Source of the DNA: Microglena sp. YARC
Taxonomy: Eukaryota > Chlorophyta > Chlorophyceae > Chlamydomonadales > Chlamydomonadaceae
NCBI GenBank assembly: GCA_022414725.1
Contig: CM039463.1
Coordinates: forward strand, 86,649,703 to 86,713,702
Length of the DNA stretch: 64,000 nt
Direction of reading: 5' to 3'
A model generated the notes under the pieces. That model did no database searches, had not been told where the DNA came from, and was given only the letters and a program-made list of their open reading frames with translations. The first letter of the stretch is position 1, and each line of letters begins with the position of its first letter. Shown one piece after another: positions 21,285 through 32,700 of this stretch. Both the position numbers and the translations under genes were made by a program.

Positions 21285-22196
21285 TCAGAGGCTGGAGGCA
21301 AAGTTCAACTTGACCGAGAGATCTGGGATCAGATATGCCTTAATGGCATCTGATTTCCATCTACCTTGAGTTCTAATAGTCTCTAGATCTGCCCCATTAG
21401 CCCAAGCTGCTACTACACCTCCCCGTCTGAGGCTGTGCATGGCAAACCTAGCTGGATCTATGTCCAGTTTGGGGTGGGAGTGTGAAATAGCAGTGAGATA
21501 AGACTTTAGTCGATAGGACAAAGCCTGACCTGAAAGAAGGGGGGAGGAAGACAAGCTAAGGGAGTCTAGGTCCCAGGCGGTGATGAGGTGGTCCTCTGGC
21601 GTGGCGCCCTGACGGGTTCTAAGCTGTAAGAGGGCATCTATAATCCTCCTAACTCTAAGTGAGTCCCTACATTGGGCTGGGAGCACTACAGTGGCTCCCT
21701 TCCCTTCCTGGTCTGTTTTAGAGCGCCTGATGTGGACAACTACATGATCCTTCTTAGTCACTACATCTGACAAACGCAAAGCAATAAGCTCACTCCTTCT
21801 AAGGAGGCCAAAGAAACCCATCACTAGCCAAGCTGCGTCTCTAGTAAACAAGTCCTCCATGTGGGGCTGCAGGGTCTTCAGCTTCCTCATGGTCTCCAGA
21901 CACTTGATAATGAGGGACTTACATATGCCCTGCTTGCCAGAGGAGACTCCCTCAGGCCCCTGGAACACCCTGATGGCCTGTGAGAGCTGTCCCACAACAC
22001 TGGAGTTCAGAGTGTGAAGGTCCAGTCCCTTAGACCTGTGCCATTCTGCTAGTGCTGACAGGGTTGTTTGAATGGTGGCAGGTTTGTAGTGACCTGCCGC
22101 CCAACCCATGAACAGCTTTACTAGCGTCAGTGGCACTTGTTCCTTGGGGCCAGGAGGGAGTGCCTCCTGCTCAGTAATTAAGTATACCTCAGCCAT
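21285..22196 (-). CDS. Element E tyrosine recombinase
   Basis: An uninterrupted frame of 303 codons. Tyrosine recombinases cut and rejoin DNA through a covalent phosphotyrosine and replace the integrase in DIRS-order elements. The catalytic residues can be placed: box-I Arg in GLLRRSELIALRLSD, HxxR in AMHSLRRGG, a Trp in QGRWKSD and the Tyr in AIKAYLIPD. A SAM-like N-terminal part precedes them (ATIQTTLSALAEWH). Length and order fit a complete enzyme. It may still be active; other frames of E are damaged. Confidence 0.9.
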   Translation of the reverse strand: MAEVYLITEQEALPPGPKEQVPLTLVKLFMGWAAGHYKPATIQTTLSALAEWHRSKGLDLHTLNSSVVGQLSQAIRVFQGPEGVSSGKQGICKSLIIKCLETMRKLKTLQPHMEDLFTRDAAWLVMGFFGLLRRSELIALRLSDVVTKKDHVVVHIRRSKTDQEGKGATVVLPAQCRDSLRVRRIIDALLQLRTRQGATPEDHLITAWDLDSLSLSSSPLLSGQALSYRLKSYLTAISHSHPKLDIDPARFAMHSLRRGGVVAAWANGADLETIRTQGRWKSDAIKAYLIPDLSVKLNFASSL

Positions 22197-22512
22197 GCAC
22201 CTGGTGTAACGCTTAAGAGCACTTGCATAAGTGTCTTGCGAACTGACAGCCAGGGTTTAGCCCTCCAGCATCACTAACCTCCTGGCACCTTGCTGGCCTT
22301 GGGCGCTAGTGATGTGGAGGTTGCACTCAATTAAAATGCAGGCTGGGCACTTGAATGTACCACAGGACATGGCATTCCTGCCCAAGCTGAGGCACTGGGG
22401 GTGGCTGTGCTGGTCGCAATTGGTGCACCTAAGAATCCTTCCCTTGGTGCCTTGGCAGATGGTACATCCTATGGTGGTTGGGAGGAAGAAGAAAAGGGGG
22501 GGGGGGGGTAAG

Positions 22513-23190
22513 TTACTGAGCAGACCTGATCACAATCATGGTGTGTGGAATTGGGCCTGTGGTTTTTCCTGAACTGGGGTCAAGGAAAATCCTGGCGCCC
22601 TTAGGGTAAGTTGCTAGTACCCTAAACTTGGGGTTCTTGCCCCTAAGGTACTTCCTAAACCAAATAGCATCTGGCCATTTTGGCAATAGTGCTGTGCAAA
22701 TTGTGTCAGAGGGTGAGGCTACCCAAGCCGCATACAGGAGATCCAGAGTTGTTCCTAATGCAGAGAATGGGATGTTGGCCCAAGACACTTGGCCAGAAAG
22801 TGATTCCCAGTGTGATACAAGTGGGTGTTGGATGGAGAACCATTTTGTGCACCCGTCATGCTTGTTGTACCCATCTGCTGCAGCAAAGCAGTCAATGGTG
22901 GCTGGGGGGTTGTTATGCCTGTCAAAAAAATTGAACATGTAATGGTTGTTGGTGCTGCATGCTTTTCCCCTGCTGGGGGCGTCTGCAGGGTTTAACTCTC
23001 CCTTAACATGCTTGGCTTTGACAGTGAAACCATACTTAAGGCCTGTGAGTGCCATCTGTGCCAGAGCATCCCTGATGCCTGGTATCCTAGAACCCCCCTT
23101 ATTCACAGCTGAAACAGCTTGGACATTGTCCATGTAGCAAAGTACTGACGTTCCTGCCAGTTCATGTGCCCAGTGCTGCAAGCAAATCAT
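22513..23190 (-). pseudogene. Element E RNase H and following domain
   Basis: RNase H motifs are the TDASKVFGAGG at the end of the upstream RT frame, then HWAHELAG, CYMDNVQAVSAVNKGG and HVKGELNPADAPSRG. The C-terminal half (FSALGTTLDLLYAAWVASPS, PKWPDAIWFRKYL) resembles the segment after RNase H that is often methyltransferase-like in DIRS-order elements; I am not sure of that. A stop-containing gap of about 45 bp separates it from RT, so the polyprotein is either broken or spliced. Confidence 0.7.
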
Positions 23191-23235
23191 GCATGCTTCG
23201 AGTTATAGGATGCCTATATGCACATGTTGCCTGTT

Positions 23236-24288
23236 TTATGGCCAGGGATAAGAGTATGTGTCATCGCCCAAAGTTCCACCTGCACCGAATACCTTGCTGG
23301 CATCTGTGTACATGTGGACCTTGAAGGCTTTACTGTCCACGTGTACATCCTTTCTGGCCAACATGCTTTCATGTACCCCTACCGACTCATGCCACTCCAT
23401 CTCCAGAGCCCTGTCCCAAAACTCCAGGTCACTTAGTGTGCCCTGTGTCCAAGGGATTACAGCCTTTAGTTTGTGAGTGGTATGGTTGGTGGTGACAGGA
23501 TATAAGGCATCAAACAGGTGTTGGATGTGCAAGTATCCCCAAGGTGTCACCTTAGACGCCCAGACTAGCTTCCCCACTAGGCATTCAAGTTCTTTCCTTC
23601 TGAGGATGCCTCCCTCCTTCCTTGACTGTAGTGTCTTAAGGACTTCTGCTCTGTACAGTTGCTTCTTGTGGGCCGGGAGGTCCATTTTCAAGAGAGGTGC
23701 ATCTAGCAGTAGCCCTAGCACTTCCAGTCTGGTTGTGGGTTGGGTGGCACCTTCATCTTTAGAGGGATTGAACTCTAGTCCTAGCAGTTCAGCTTCTCTG
23801 TCCATGATCTCGAAGGCCCTCTGCATGTCTACGTGTGTATCAGCCCTGATGGGGTAATCATCCACATAGACATCACAGGTGGCCTTGACACCATGCTCAT
23901 TGAAACTGTGGTTGAAAATCAACCTGGAGAAGTTGGTAAACTCACAGAAAAAATGGGGGCTCTGGGCTGTGCCTTGAGGGAGAGCTATCCATCTACCGAT
24001 TTTACCTGTCACGGGGTGTCTGAATCCCATGTACCTCCTAGCTGGAGGATGCAGGGAAACATGATAAAATCCATTCGTCAGATCTCTTTTACCCAACATA
24101 TCTGTTGTGGTGAGCGTCTTCATGAATGTTTCAGGGGTGGTGAGTGAGCAAGGTAGCTTGTTCATACAACCATTTACCCCAGTGATGGTGGGATCTACTA
24201 GAATCCTAGCCTTGCCATTAGGCTTGATCCTAACCCCGAACGGGTTGATGCAGCTAACAAAGTCTGCCTGGTCCTGATCTGCCTGCAA
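23236..24288 (-). CDS. Element E reverse transcriptase
   Basis: The frame of about 350 codons carries RT blocks KPNGKARILVDPTITGVNG, DLTNGFYHVSLHPPARRYMG, LPQGTAQSPHFFCEF and YVDDYPIRADTH with the catalytic Asp pair. It is followed by HKKQLYRAEVLKTL and the start of RNase H (MYTDASKVFGAGG). This order is typical of DIRS-order RT. The start is not an ATG: the domain continues upstream into the frame at 24578-24297 across a one-base frame change. Confidence 0.8.
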   Translation of the reverse strand: MQADQDQADFVSCINPFGVRIKPNGKARILVDPTITGVNGCMNKLPCSLTTPETFMKTLTTTDMLGKRDLTNGFYHVSLHPPARRYMGFRHPVTGKIGRWIALPQGTAQSPHFFCEFTNFSRLIFNHSFNEHGVKATCDVYVDDYPIRADTHVDMQRAFEIMDREAELLGLEFNPSKDEGATQPTTRLEVLGLLLDAPLLKMDLPAHKKQLYRAEVLKTLQSRKEGGILRRKELECLVGKLVWASKVTPWGYLHIQHLFDALYPVTTNHTTHKLKAVIPWTQGTLSDLEFWDRALEMEWHESVGVHESMLARKDVHVDSKAFKVHMYTDASKVFGAGGTLGDDTYSYPWP

Positions 24289-24296
24289 GAACTCAA

Positions 24297-24578
24297 TCAG
24301 GCCAGCTTCTCAGCCTTATCTAACTCAGAGACAAGGGGGGGGAGGTTGAGCAAGGCACTGGTGTGGTTGTTCACCTCTATGGGGGCTGGAGGGGTGGTCT
24401 TCCATTCCCAAGAAACAGGGCCTAAGGCTGCTACAGGACAGGGGACTCCTAATTTATTCGCCCAGAATATCCATCTCTCAGCATTCAGCTTGATCCCAGA
24501 CGAGTTGAACCACTTTTCCCTGTCTTCCAAGTCATGGGGTTGGTACATCTCATCCACCAGATTCCCACACTCCCCCAT
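24297..24578 (-). pseudogene. Element E linker between gag and RT
   Basis: A frame of 93 codons (VDEMYQPHDLEDREKWFNSS onward) upstream of the RT. Its end (SELDKAEKLA, stop) overlaps the RT start GLIEFLQADQDQ in the next frame. A single-base indel or a frameshifting site would join them; I cannot tell which. Confidence 0.55.
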
Positions 24579-24617
24579 CTCACCTACAATGAAGCAGGGA
24601 GGGCCTTGTTAGAAGGC

Positions 24618-25606
24618 TCACTTCTTGTCATCCCCCTTTGGCGATTTCCTCTGCCTCTTGTTCTTGCCTTTGTAGCATTGCTCAGCCGAGTGGCCTTCAA
24701 TGCCACAGTGGCTGCAGCGCACCGGCCTTCCGTCCTTCGCTTCAGCCCGTTCCTTCTGGTAATCCAGGGAACGTCTGATTTGCGGGGCGAGGGCGATGCA
24801 TGCATCCTCGAACCTACCCCCCTTAGCCAAGCTTACTAGCTTGTCCCACTGATCGTTAGAAATTTCACCGAAAGGTTTCATTCTTTCGATCAACAGCTCG
24901 TGCGCCTTCTCAATCCCGAGGGCTTTGGTCAGGGCACTCCACTGGACCTCATAGAGGTTGCGGGCAGCCTTGTACTCCCAGAAAGCATAGAAGCAGGTTT
25001 TGAAATTGCCTGCTGCCTGTGCCGCGGTGTACAAGGTGCTCAGGGTCCAAATCGTGTCCTGCATGGACTTGATAAGGTTCCTGGGGGTATCGAACGCGCA
25101 CAAACCCAGGGTATTCCACACGATCTCGTCCGGTTTGCCCTCCCCATCGGCGCACTCTTGGACAAGGGCCGAGACTTTCGTCTTGACCTTGCACTGAGCT
25201 GTCGATGGTGAGTTCAGGGCCATGAGTTTATCCAGGAAATCGGCTGGCATCTGGTAGGTCTGGGGATTTGCATGGAACTCCGATAACGCCTGACCACATT
25301 TCATGTAGGTCTGGTGAGATCACATCCCCAGATCCTTGATACCCAGAGCCACTTCGATAGTTTGGTAAAGTTCAGGCCGTTCAGCTCGGAGTTTCTTGAG
25401 AGCCCTGGGGCTAGCAAGTCGATCGTGCAGGTCAACGAGGGCCTGATCCGGAACTTTCGGTAGGTCGACTACTAAGCCTGGCGCTGCCCACTCATCTTTC
25501 GATGGGTTGGGATTGCGGTGCTTTTGAGTGCGATCTTTTTTCGAAGGTCCGTGTGCGTTCGTCGTTCGGTTCGCGGGAACATCGGGTAGGATTTCGACGT
25601 GGGGAT
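24618..25606 (-). pseudogene. Element E gag, main exon with zinc knuckle
   Basis: Begins after acceptor gttcag at 25607 and runs in one frame to 24618 except for a TGA at 25322-25320. Visible parts: a Lys/Arg-rich stretch (SKKDRTQKHRNPNPSKDEWA), an alpha-helical capsid-like region (LVQECADGEGKPDEIVWNTL, AHELLIERMKPFGEISND) and a CCHC zinc knuckle CSHCGIEGHSAEQC before a basic tail (KGKNKRQRKSPKG). It should package element RNA. Phase matches a join to the exon ending at 25864. Confidence 0.7.
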
Positions 25607-25619
25607 CTGAACGGACAGG

Positions 25620-25863
25620 TAGGGGGGGGGGGGGAACGCATGGTTAAAGATCTGGGAAAAAAGGCAATGAACACGGGTGGGTTCTGTAGGGGGATAATGC
25701 TAGCACGGGCAGGGCGACGCAACCTACAGGGCTAACAGGGCTGCTGTGCAAAGGCACTGAGCAGAAAAGGAAGGCAAAAGGAGAACGCGAGGGTCGACTA
25801 AGGTCCGCGGTGCAAAGGGGGGGGGGGGAGAGAGGAAAGAAGACGGGCAAACAATACTCTCAC
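25620..25863 (-). other. Intron of element E gag
   Basis: Donor GTGAGA (25863-25858) and acceptor gttcag (25607) bracket this stretch; the exon phases agree (1 to 2). It contains G runs at 25620-25632 and 25817-25827. Confidence 0.5.
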
Positions 25864-26219
25864 CATTCCTCTCCTTCTTCTTGATGGACGCTTGCAAGTC
25901 CTTGATGATCCCGTTGGCCTCCACCAACTGGCGCAACAGTTCGGAGTTGACCGAGGAGGCGCGAGCGCTTGGATCCGAGGAGGCGCGAGCGCTTGGATCC
26001 AGATGTCACAGATCTGGAGGGGAGGGAGTCTCCCGGCTGTGACCCTTGAGGCTTGGAGGAGCCCTTGGTCTTGGCTGGGGCGGTCTTGGCTGGGACGGCC
26101 TTTGCTGGAGCGATCTTGGCCTTCTTGGAGGTCTTGGTAGGAGGCGCGTTGGTCTTCTTGGGTGGGGCGGGCTTTCTGCCGCCGGTCTCCATGCGCGCGG
26201 TCTTCTTGGTGCGGGCCAT
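25864..26219 (-). CDS. Element E gag first exon with histone H3-tail-like N-terminus
   Basis: The start is a true ATG 31 bp inside the A1 repeat. After Met the protein reads ARTKKTARMETGGRKPAPPK. Aligned to the canonical H3 tail, residues 1-4, 6-8, 11-13 and 16 agree; Lys9 is Met and Ser10 is Glu. A Lys/Ala/Pro-rich stretch like a linker-histone tail follows (KKAKIAPAKAVPAKTAPAKT). A 24-bp duplication lies at 25956-26003. The downstream frame that fits the splice donor (LLRQLVEANGIIKDLQ, coiled coil) is offset by one base from the start frame, so a frameshift exists between about 26015 and 25955. Host-derived or convergent origin is open. Confidence 0.7.
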
Positions 26220-26249
26220 GGTAATCGAACCTCGAAATTTGGTAATCGA

Positions 26250-26495
26250 AACTCGAAATTTGGTTCAGATCAAGGCTCAGCAGCTTGGGGCACCAAGAAT
26301 TTAGTGCCCCCAGTGACTGTGCACTTGATTTTATACCGGGCAGGACAGTACTGCTTGGAAAACACTGGCGTTGGTTACTCCTGGTTTTGCCCGGGGGTTT
26401 ACGGGTATTTGAAATATGAATGCGTCCTGCGGAATCTTACGTCGCGCGGCTGAATACTCCATTTCACCCACTACTGTGTGGGAAATGCGGCATTC
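26250..26495 (-). repeat. Element E split direct repeat A1
   Basis: 246-bp 5' terminal repeat of element E. Two extra partial copies of its inner edge (cgaaatttggtaatcgaa) follow at 26222-26250. As the 5' end it probably holds the promoter. Confidence 0.85.
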
Positions 26496-29400
26496 GCGCC
26501 CGTACTTGTTCTTCTTGAACCAGTAACCGTTTCTGGAAAACTTATCGCGGAGGCGCTTGCAGCCCGGCGTGAAGTTTGAGTCCTTTTTGTATCCAGCCAA
26601 AATTCGATCCATGATGGACGAAGAGGAGGGAGTCGACGCAGCGGGCATATGCCGACTGCGACGTCGCGTTTCCTTGACCGGAACCGAAGGTACGGGGAGA
26701 ACCGTCGGTCTGCGGGGTAGAATATCAACGACTGCGGGAACGACTGCAATAGGACATTGCTTTTTCGATCGAGGCCGGCATTCGCTGACCAAGAGAGAGA
26801 AGACCAACAGCTGGTGCGCAACCGCGACGTTGGCGGGGGCAGAGAGGTTGGGATTGCGACTGACCGGGTCTGCCATATTATTGCGACCCGCGCGATACTC
26901 CCAAGTATAGCTAAAGGGCGCAAGGTCCTCCTGCCATCGGCCCATGCGTCGTGAAAGGACCGCCTTGGTGTCAAAATACGTGAGCGGATTGTGGTTAGTG
27001 ACCAATGTCATGTGGGAACCTTCGAGGTAGCATCGCCACTCGGTCAACGCGTGGACGATCGCTAGCATTTCTTGTTCCGTCGTTGTATGATTCAGCTCCG
27101 CTGGGATATACTTCTTGCTGGCAAAGGCGATGGGGTGTTTATCTTGTAAGAGCACCGCGCCCGTACCAAGCAAAGATGCGTCGGTAATGACTTCGAAAGG
27201 TTTGCTGAAATCCGGCAGTGCGAGGACTGGAGCGGATAGCAAAGCTTCTTTGAGGTCTTCGAATGAGACGAGATGTTCCTGTTTGAACAAGGTGCCTAGT
27301 TCACCCTTGATGTTAGACAAGGTTTGAAGAGGGGCAGCGAGAGACGAATAGCCTTGGATAAATTTGCAAAAATAATTGCACAAACCGAGGAATGAGCCGA
27401 TCTCTTTCGCCGTTTTTGGAGTAGGCCAGTCACGGACTGTGCTACTTAACCTTTTTCGGATCAACCTTAATTCCGTCGCGTCCAATGTAATGAACCAGGA
27501 ATTTAACTTCTGTTTTGTTGAAGAAACATTTGGAGAGTTTCGCGTAGAATTCTTTGTCCTGGAGGACCTGGAGAACCGTGGCCAAGTTGGCCAAGTGCTC
27601 CGCCGGAGTGCGTCCGTAAACCAAGATATCGTCTAAGTAGACCACGACGAACTTGTGCAAGTAGGGCGCGAATATTTGGTTCATGACCGCTTGGAATGTG
27701 GCCGGCTCGTTCGCCAAACCCATCCCAAGGACTTTAAATTCATATTGACCCATCGGGGTAGTGAACGCAGTCTTCGGCGCGTCCTCGTCCAAAATTCGTA
27801 TTTGGTAATAACCAGACGTGAGGTCTAGGGAACTGAACAAAGTAGCTCCACCTAGATAGACGATCAATGGTCTCGTCAATACGGGGAAGGGGATACCTAT
27901 TTTTAATCGTGATGTTGTTGAGTGCTCGCCAATCGCAAACAACACGGTATCCCGTTCCACCCGGTTTCGCTATGATCATAATCGGCGCACCGTACGGGGA
28001 CGAGCTCGGGGCGATGAATCCTTGCTGCAAAAGGTCGGAGACGTATTCCTCACATAGCAGGGTCTCGGCTGGACTCATGCGACGATTTCTGCGATATGGC
28101 GCGTAAGCATTGTCTTGCGTTTTGATGACGTGAGGTATAACTCGATGGTTAGGAGTCCCCATAGGCAAATTGTTGAAGACTTTGCGATACTTCCAAAGGA
28201 GAGCGCGCAGGTCGCTGTCCAAGATGAGCGTTTTATCGTTGTGGTCAAGGATGTTGTCGCGGATCCAATTTTCGAAATCCATGCTTGCCACCGGCGGACC
28301 AGGTAACGGCCCGTCGGACGGCAATAATTTTGTCAGCAATTTCGCCCGTTCATCGGCAGTGACGTTAGACGCCGGCAAATCCGCTCGTGATTCGCGGAGA
28401 TTGACCATGACATGGTTAGCGCCAGCCTTTAAAAGCTTTGCTGCCTTGCGACCCGTAATGACTGGGTCATCGGTTGACTTGCCAGAAAGTGCCATAGTGA
28501 AGAAGGAATGAGCCGTTTCGTCCCGCTGTCTGTTTATAGGGGTTATACAGCAGCCGTACCATTTGAGCGACAATGTCATGCGATCGTAGTCGAGGACGGC
28601 CCTTTCGTCGCGCATCCAGTCGGATCCGAGGATTAGGTCTAATCCTCCAGGAAGTTTGTCGACGACATGGACAAACACTTTGCCAACATATCTTTGTATG
28701 TGGATAGGGAGCGTGACCGTCCCGCGGATTTTGACAATCCCGTCGTTAGCGCAAGTGAATCCGTCGCATTCGTTTTCCCAAGGGCGGATGTGCAAACCAA
28801 GAACCTCAGCCGTTTGTTTTTTCCATAAGACAACCCGTCGCGCCCGAATCCGCCAATGTGAGCAATTGCTTCGCTCCTGATCGGGCGTTGAATAGCATAT
28901 CGGGGGCAGCAGCGGAGTTGACTTCGTATACCCGATTGGCTCGCGTCATGAGCACGGGGGAAGTATTCGTATTTCGTTGTGCGTGATTGCGACGGATGCA
29001 CTTCGTTGACCGTCTGGCAGCGATTTGTTTTTCGCGAACTTTGGGATCCAATGCCTCCGACCACCAGTGTTTGTTTCGACGGGTTTCAACCGGACTGGGG
29101 ATGCCCTACTCAGGTGCGGGGCCAAAGTATACTGCCTTGGTCACGTCGTTGATCGCGTGCCAATCCTTTTTGATTTGGACGGCCCGTTCGGAGTCGGGAG
29201 GGTCATACCATACTTGGATGGCGACCTTATTCGAAGGTGACCCCTTGGGGCGGGGTTTCATATGGTGATCGAACGATTGATACTCCTTAAATAACTCCAT
29301 ACCTTGGAGGAGACTGGAGGCATGTTTATCGTTACTTGCATTTTTCGGGAGGATGAACATACCGGATGTGTCGAAGGGTGCATCGTTTTTGCATTCCCAA

Positions 29401-29657
29401 TAGTGTTCTAACACCGACACGACGTCTTCCGGAATGGGGTGCGCGTATATGAACTCGTTTGCGATGGAGACTCGCATGCCAAACTCCGTAGAGAACTTCA
29501 GTGGACAAGGGGACGACAAGGCATTAGTAGAAGTTGCATCAATAGTTGGGGTTAAGCCCAAGTTAGAAAACAGTTCCTCTTGAACTTGTAACAAGAGCTC
29601 AAGTGGCTCGACTACTACTACTTTATCGTCGCCAATTGCACGATCCAGGCTTGTCAA
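26496..29657 (-). pseudogene. G2 pol: protease, reverse transcriptase, RNase H, integrase start
   Basis: In order on the minus strand: a post-gag region (IDATSTNALSSPCPLKFSTE, 29580-29106), an aspartic protease with LADSGATGCLMEK (about 28870), RT with PYGAPIMIIAKPGGTGYRVV and the catalytic YLDDIL (about 27630), RNase H with ITDASLLGTGAVL and TTEQEMLAIVHALTEWR, then the linker and integrase start ending KKNKYGRE at 26496, where element E cuts in. Frames change near 28800, 27870 and 27450 and stops intervene, so it is dead. It gives the best template for what G1 has lost. Confidence 0.85.
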
Positions 29658-29751
29658 TACCTGACCGGCCGGTTCCTATTCCCAAATTGGGATGGGACCG
29701 TTGCCGCCAAGGGCCCAGTCGGGACACGTAGTCTCATTGAGGGCCGGCCAG

Positions 29752-32700
29752 TTAGGCAAGTCCCGCAAGCGGCGGGCAGTGTCCGTCAGCATTCAGCGAC
29801 CGCACACATGTCCTCATGTAGCGTAAACAGAAGAAGCAGCGAGCTCCGTTCTGAAGCCAGATGGTCTGCCCGACGCTGACCGATTTGTTCATATGCATCG
29901 CATTCTGAGGGTCTTGACCCGAACAATCGGGGGTCCGCGGCCCGCTGGGCTGTGAACGGCCCCGACCAGCACCCTGTCCGTATCCTCCTCGACCACCACG
30001 GCCCGCGCCGCGGCTAATAGAGCCTCTCCCGAACGTGCGATCAGCACCTTGCAAACTGAGGACCTGCGACCTTGGCGATCCACCCAGCTTGCCGATGTGC
30101 GCCGGTTGCGTCACACTACGTCCTCCACCACCTCGGCCACCGGCCGGGTTGCGACTACTGTTGGCCGCCAGTTTGGGGCTCTTGGCTGGGCGAGAGTTCA
30201 TCTCCCCGCCGTTGTCGGTGGTCCTTACGCCCTGCGAAGAGAAAGAATCAGTGTCAGAATCGGAGGGGGGGGGAGTTGGTAAATTGGACGCGATTGAATG
30301 CAAGGTCCTTACCCGGGTATTTAGTATCCGCGGGGCGCTTGAATGGATACCTCGACTTTTGATTAGCGTAACCTCCCTCTGATGGCGATCGTGCTTGTCC
30401 GTCAAGGATTTGCCACGAGCGGCGACAACTTTCCTCGCCTCGTCCAATTGCAGATAGCGGAACAAATCCTCCATCGTTTCGAACATAGTACCAGACTCGC
30501 GCCGAGAGTGTGTACCGGCGCGGAGTTCGTCGTACAGTCCCGTACGAAACAAGTTTAACTTTTCGCGATCGGTGAGATCGGGGACTTTGCGAAATTCCGA
30601 CTTGATGGCGTGGTAATAATTCTGCAATGATCGAGTATCTTGGCGGAAGCCACCTTCGTGTAGTTTGGTGAGAGCGACGTGTGATTCCGTTAATAGCTCG
30701 GGCAGGAGGAGCGATTCCGCCCATGTAACGATTCCCATGAAATCCAACCCGTCCAACTCATTGCTAGACCATGCCTCGTTGTAAGTGATGCGGAGTTGGC
30801 CAGTGAATGCGCCCGATAGATGTGGAACAATGCGCTCGAACGGACCAAGGTAACCGTCGGCGAACTGGAGCTCCATGATCGTGGCCACATTGAATACCCA
30901 TCGGCGCAACTTAGCCCTAGAGCATTTGTCCGACAGTTTGTGTTCAATGAGACGTAATTCCTTTCGCATTTCAGTAACACGCTTGGCGAACCCATTGTCG
31001 TGATCAGAGTGACGAGTGGCGCGGTTGGTTGGCGGGAGGTAGGGTGATCGGCGGGAGCGAACCAAGCTCACCTGGCGGGCCTTCCGGGGCCAGGTGTGTG
31101 ACCGCGCGAGCCTGTCGCGTCGGCGAAGGGGTGTCTGCCGGCAGCGTAGCTGCGCGCTTCGCACGAGGTCGAACAGGGGCCGGGGGATCCGCCGAAGGTA
31201 CTTCGGGCGACGTTGGGGGCTCGGGCTGACTAGCCCGAGGAGCGCGATCCGAGGTCGGTGTGACAGGTGGAACCTGGCGGGGCGAACTTGGGGAATCGGC
31301 TAAGTCGTGGTCCGATGACGAGTAGTCGGAGACCGAAAAGGGGCCGTCGGGTGGTATGGGAGCGACGGTCGGTGCTGTCGGCAGGGAAGGGGTAGCGCCC
31401 CCCCGCGGGATCGAACCACGTTGCATTTTGCCAGTGAGACCATCCGAAGGGGCATAGACGTCGGGGATTCGAAATGGTTCTGGATCAAACGCCGGGGCTA
31501 CCTGAGCGACAGCTAGTTTATCAAACAACCCTGAATTCCCCGCAACCCGCAACCCGCCTGTCAGGTGCACGAGGCAACGTCTCGTCCATTTTGTCGTCAT
31601 TGGCCTCCGCCGCTGGGTAGTGGGCTAGCAGCTTAGAGCCTTTGAGGGCGGCGTCCTTGTCGGCGATGTCCTTGATGTTCAAAGGCATGAAATGCATCCA
31701 GTTTTGCTTTCGCATCTTGGATGCTTTGAACAGACGGGTCATACTGTCGCGGAGATCATCGATCGCCTGCAGCGATTCCACGATGTTCTCGGACTCGCAT
31801 TCCAGGAGGAGCCCGTCAGCGTACTCGTTCATATGCGCCGCCAACTTTGCGTCGGCAGAGGGCGCGACGGGGTGGTCCGCGGAGTGGTAGTGGAGAAGAC
31901 CATCCGACTTCGCAGCCTTGGCATAGGTTGGTGCCGCCTTAATCTGGCGGCCGCGCAGAAACGCCTGCTTGCGCGCAGAGACGGGGTCCAGAGGGGCGGC
32001 GTCGTCCTGACGAGCGGACTGAGGAAGCGCATGCTTGCGCCCGACAGTCCTGCCGTTCCCAACCCCGTGGAAGAGGGCGGCGTCGCTGGTAGAACCGCCA
32101 GGGTCCTCAGTGTCCATCGGCACCGTCTCGTTGCGCGCCGCAGTAGCGTGGTGCGCCGCGATCATGGCCATGACTTCCGCTTGGGTAAGAGCGGTGGTAG
32201 AGGCAGCAGCGGGAGCAGCGACTGGGCGCTTACCGAAGGCGACGTACTCGTACTCGCGAGTCAGCTGCGCGACGACCTCAGTCAAGCGAGCGTTCTCAGC
32301 GAGAATGGGGGCGAATTCTGCATGGGGGGAAGGACGTGGCGAGTTAGGCAATGGCGTCGGTTTAGGGGGATACAGTGTGCGATTCACGGGCAAAACATTG
32401 CGAGGGGTACCCAAGCGGGAAGGTGTGTCCTCAATATGAGCAAATGGATTGAAAACCGAGAAAGGCAGGTTGGTTCTATACCCATTAGGCGTAAGACTGC
32501 GCTCACCTGCTTGAGATCGAGTAAGGTCGGTCTCTTTAGCCTCGAGTGCCGTGCGCAACGCATCCATAGCGGACTTGGCGTCCGCCGCGGCCAGAGTGAA
32601 AGCGGCCTGGAGGTCGCACACTTCCTGGCGACTGTTAGCCAGATCCCTGCCGAGGAAGCAGTGGCTGTTTAACAGCTCTTGCCGCTCTGCAGGATCGCCA

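Larger units (their letters stand above)
19941..26495 (-). mobile_element. Element E: tyrosine-recombinase retrotransposon with split direct repeats
   Basis: Read on the minus strand: A1 (26495-26250), gag, RT, RNase H, tyrosine recombinase, B1 (21094-20692), A2 (20691-20446), 102-bp spacer, B2 (20343-19941). This A1-internal-B1-A2-B2 order is the split-direct-repeat pattern of the PAT/Ngaro type of DIRS-order elements. There is no target-site duplication. Both the left flank and the element end carry ATTC (19937-19940 and 26492-26495), which fits a recombinase core exchange. It sits in the G2 integrase. Confidence 0.85.

Noticed and set aside
22309..24839. Plus-strand open frames across the RT/RNase H/gag part of element E
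   Set aside because: They are shadows of the minus-strand domains and have no motifs of their own.
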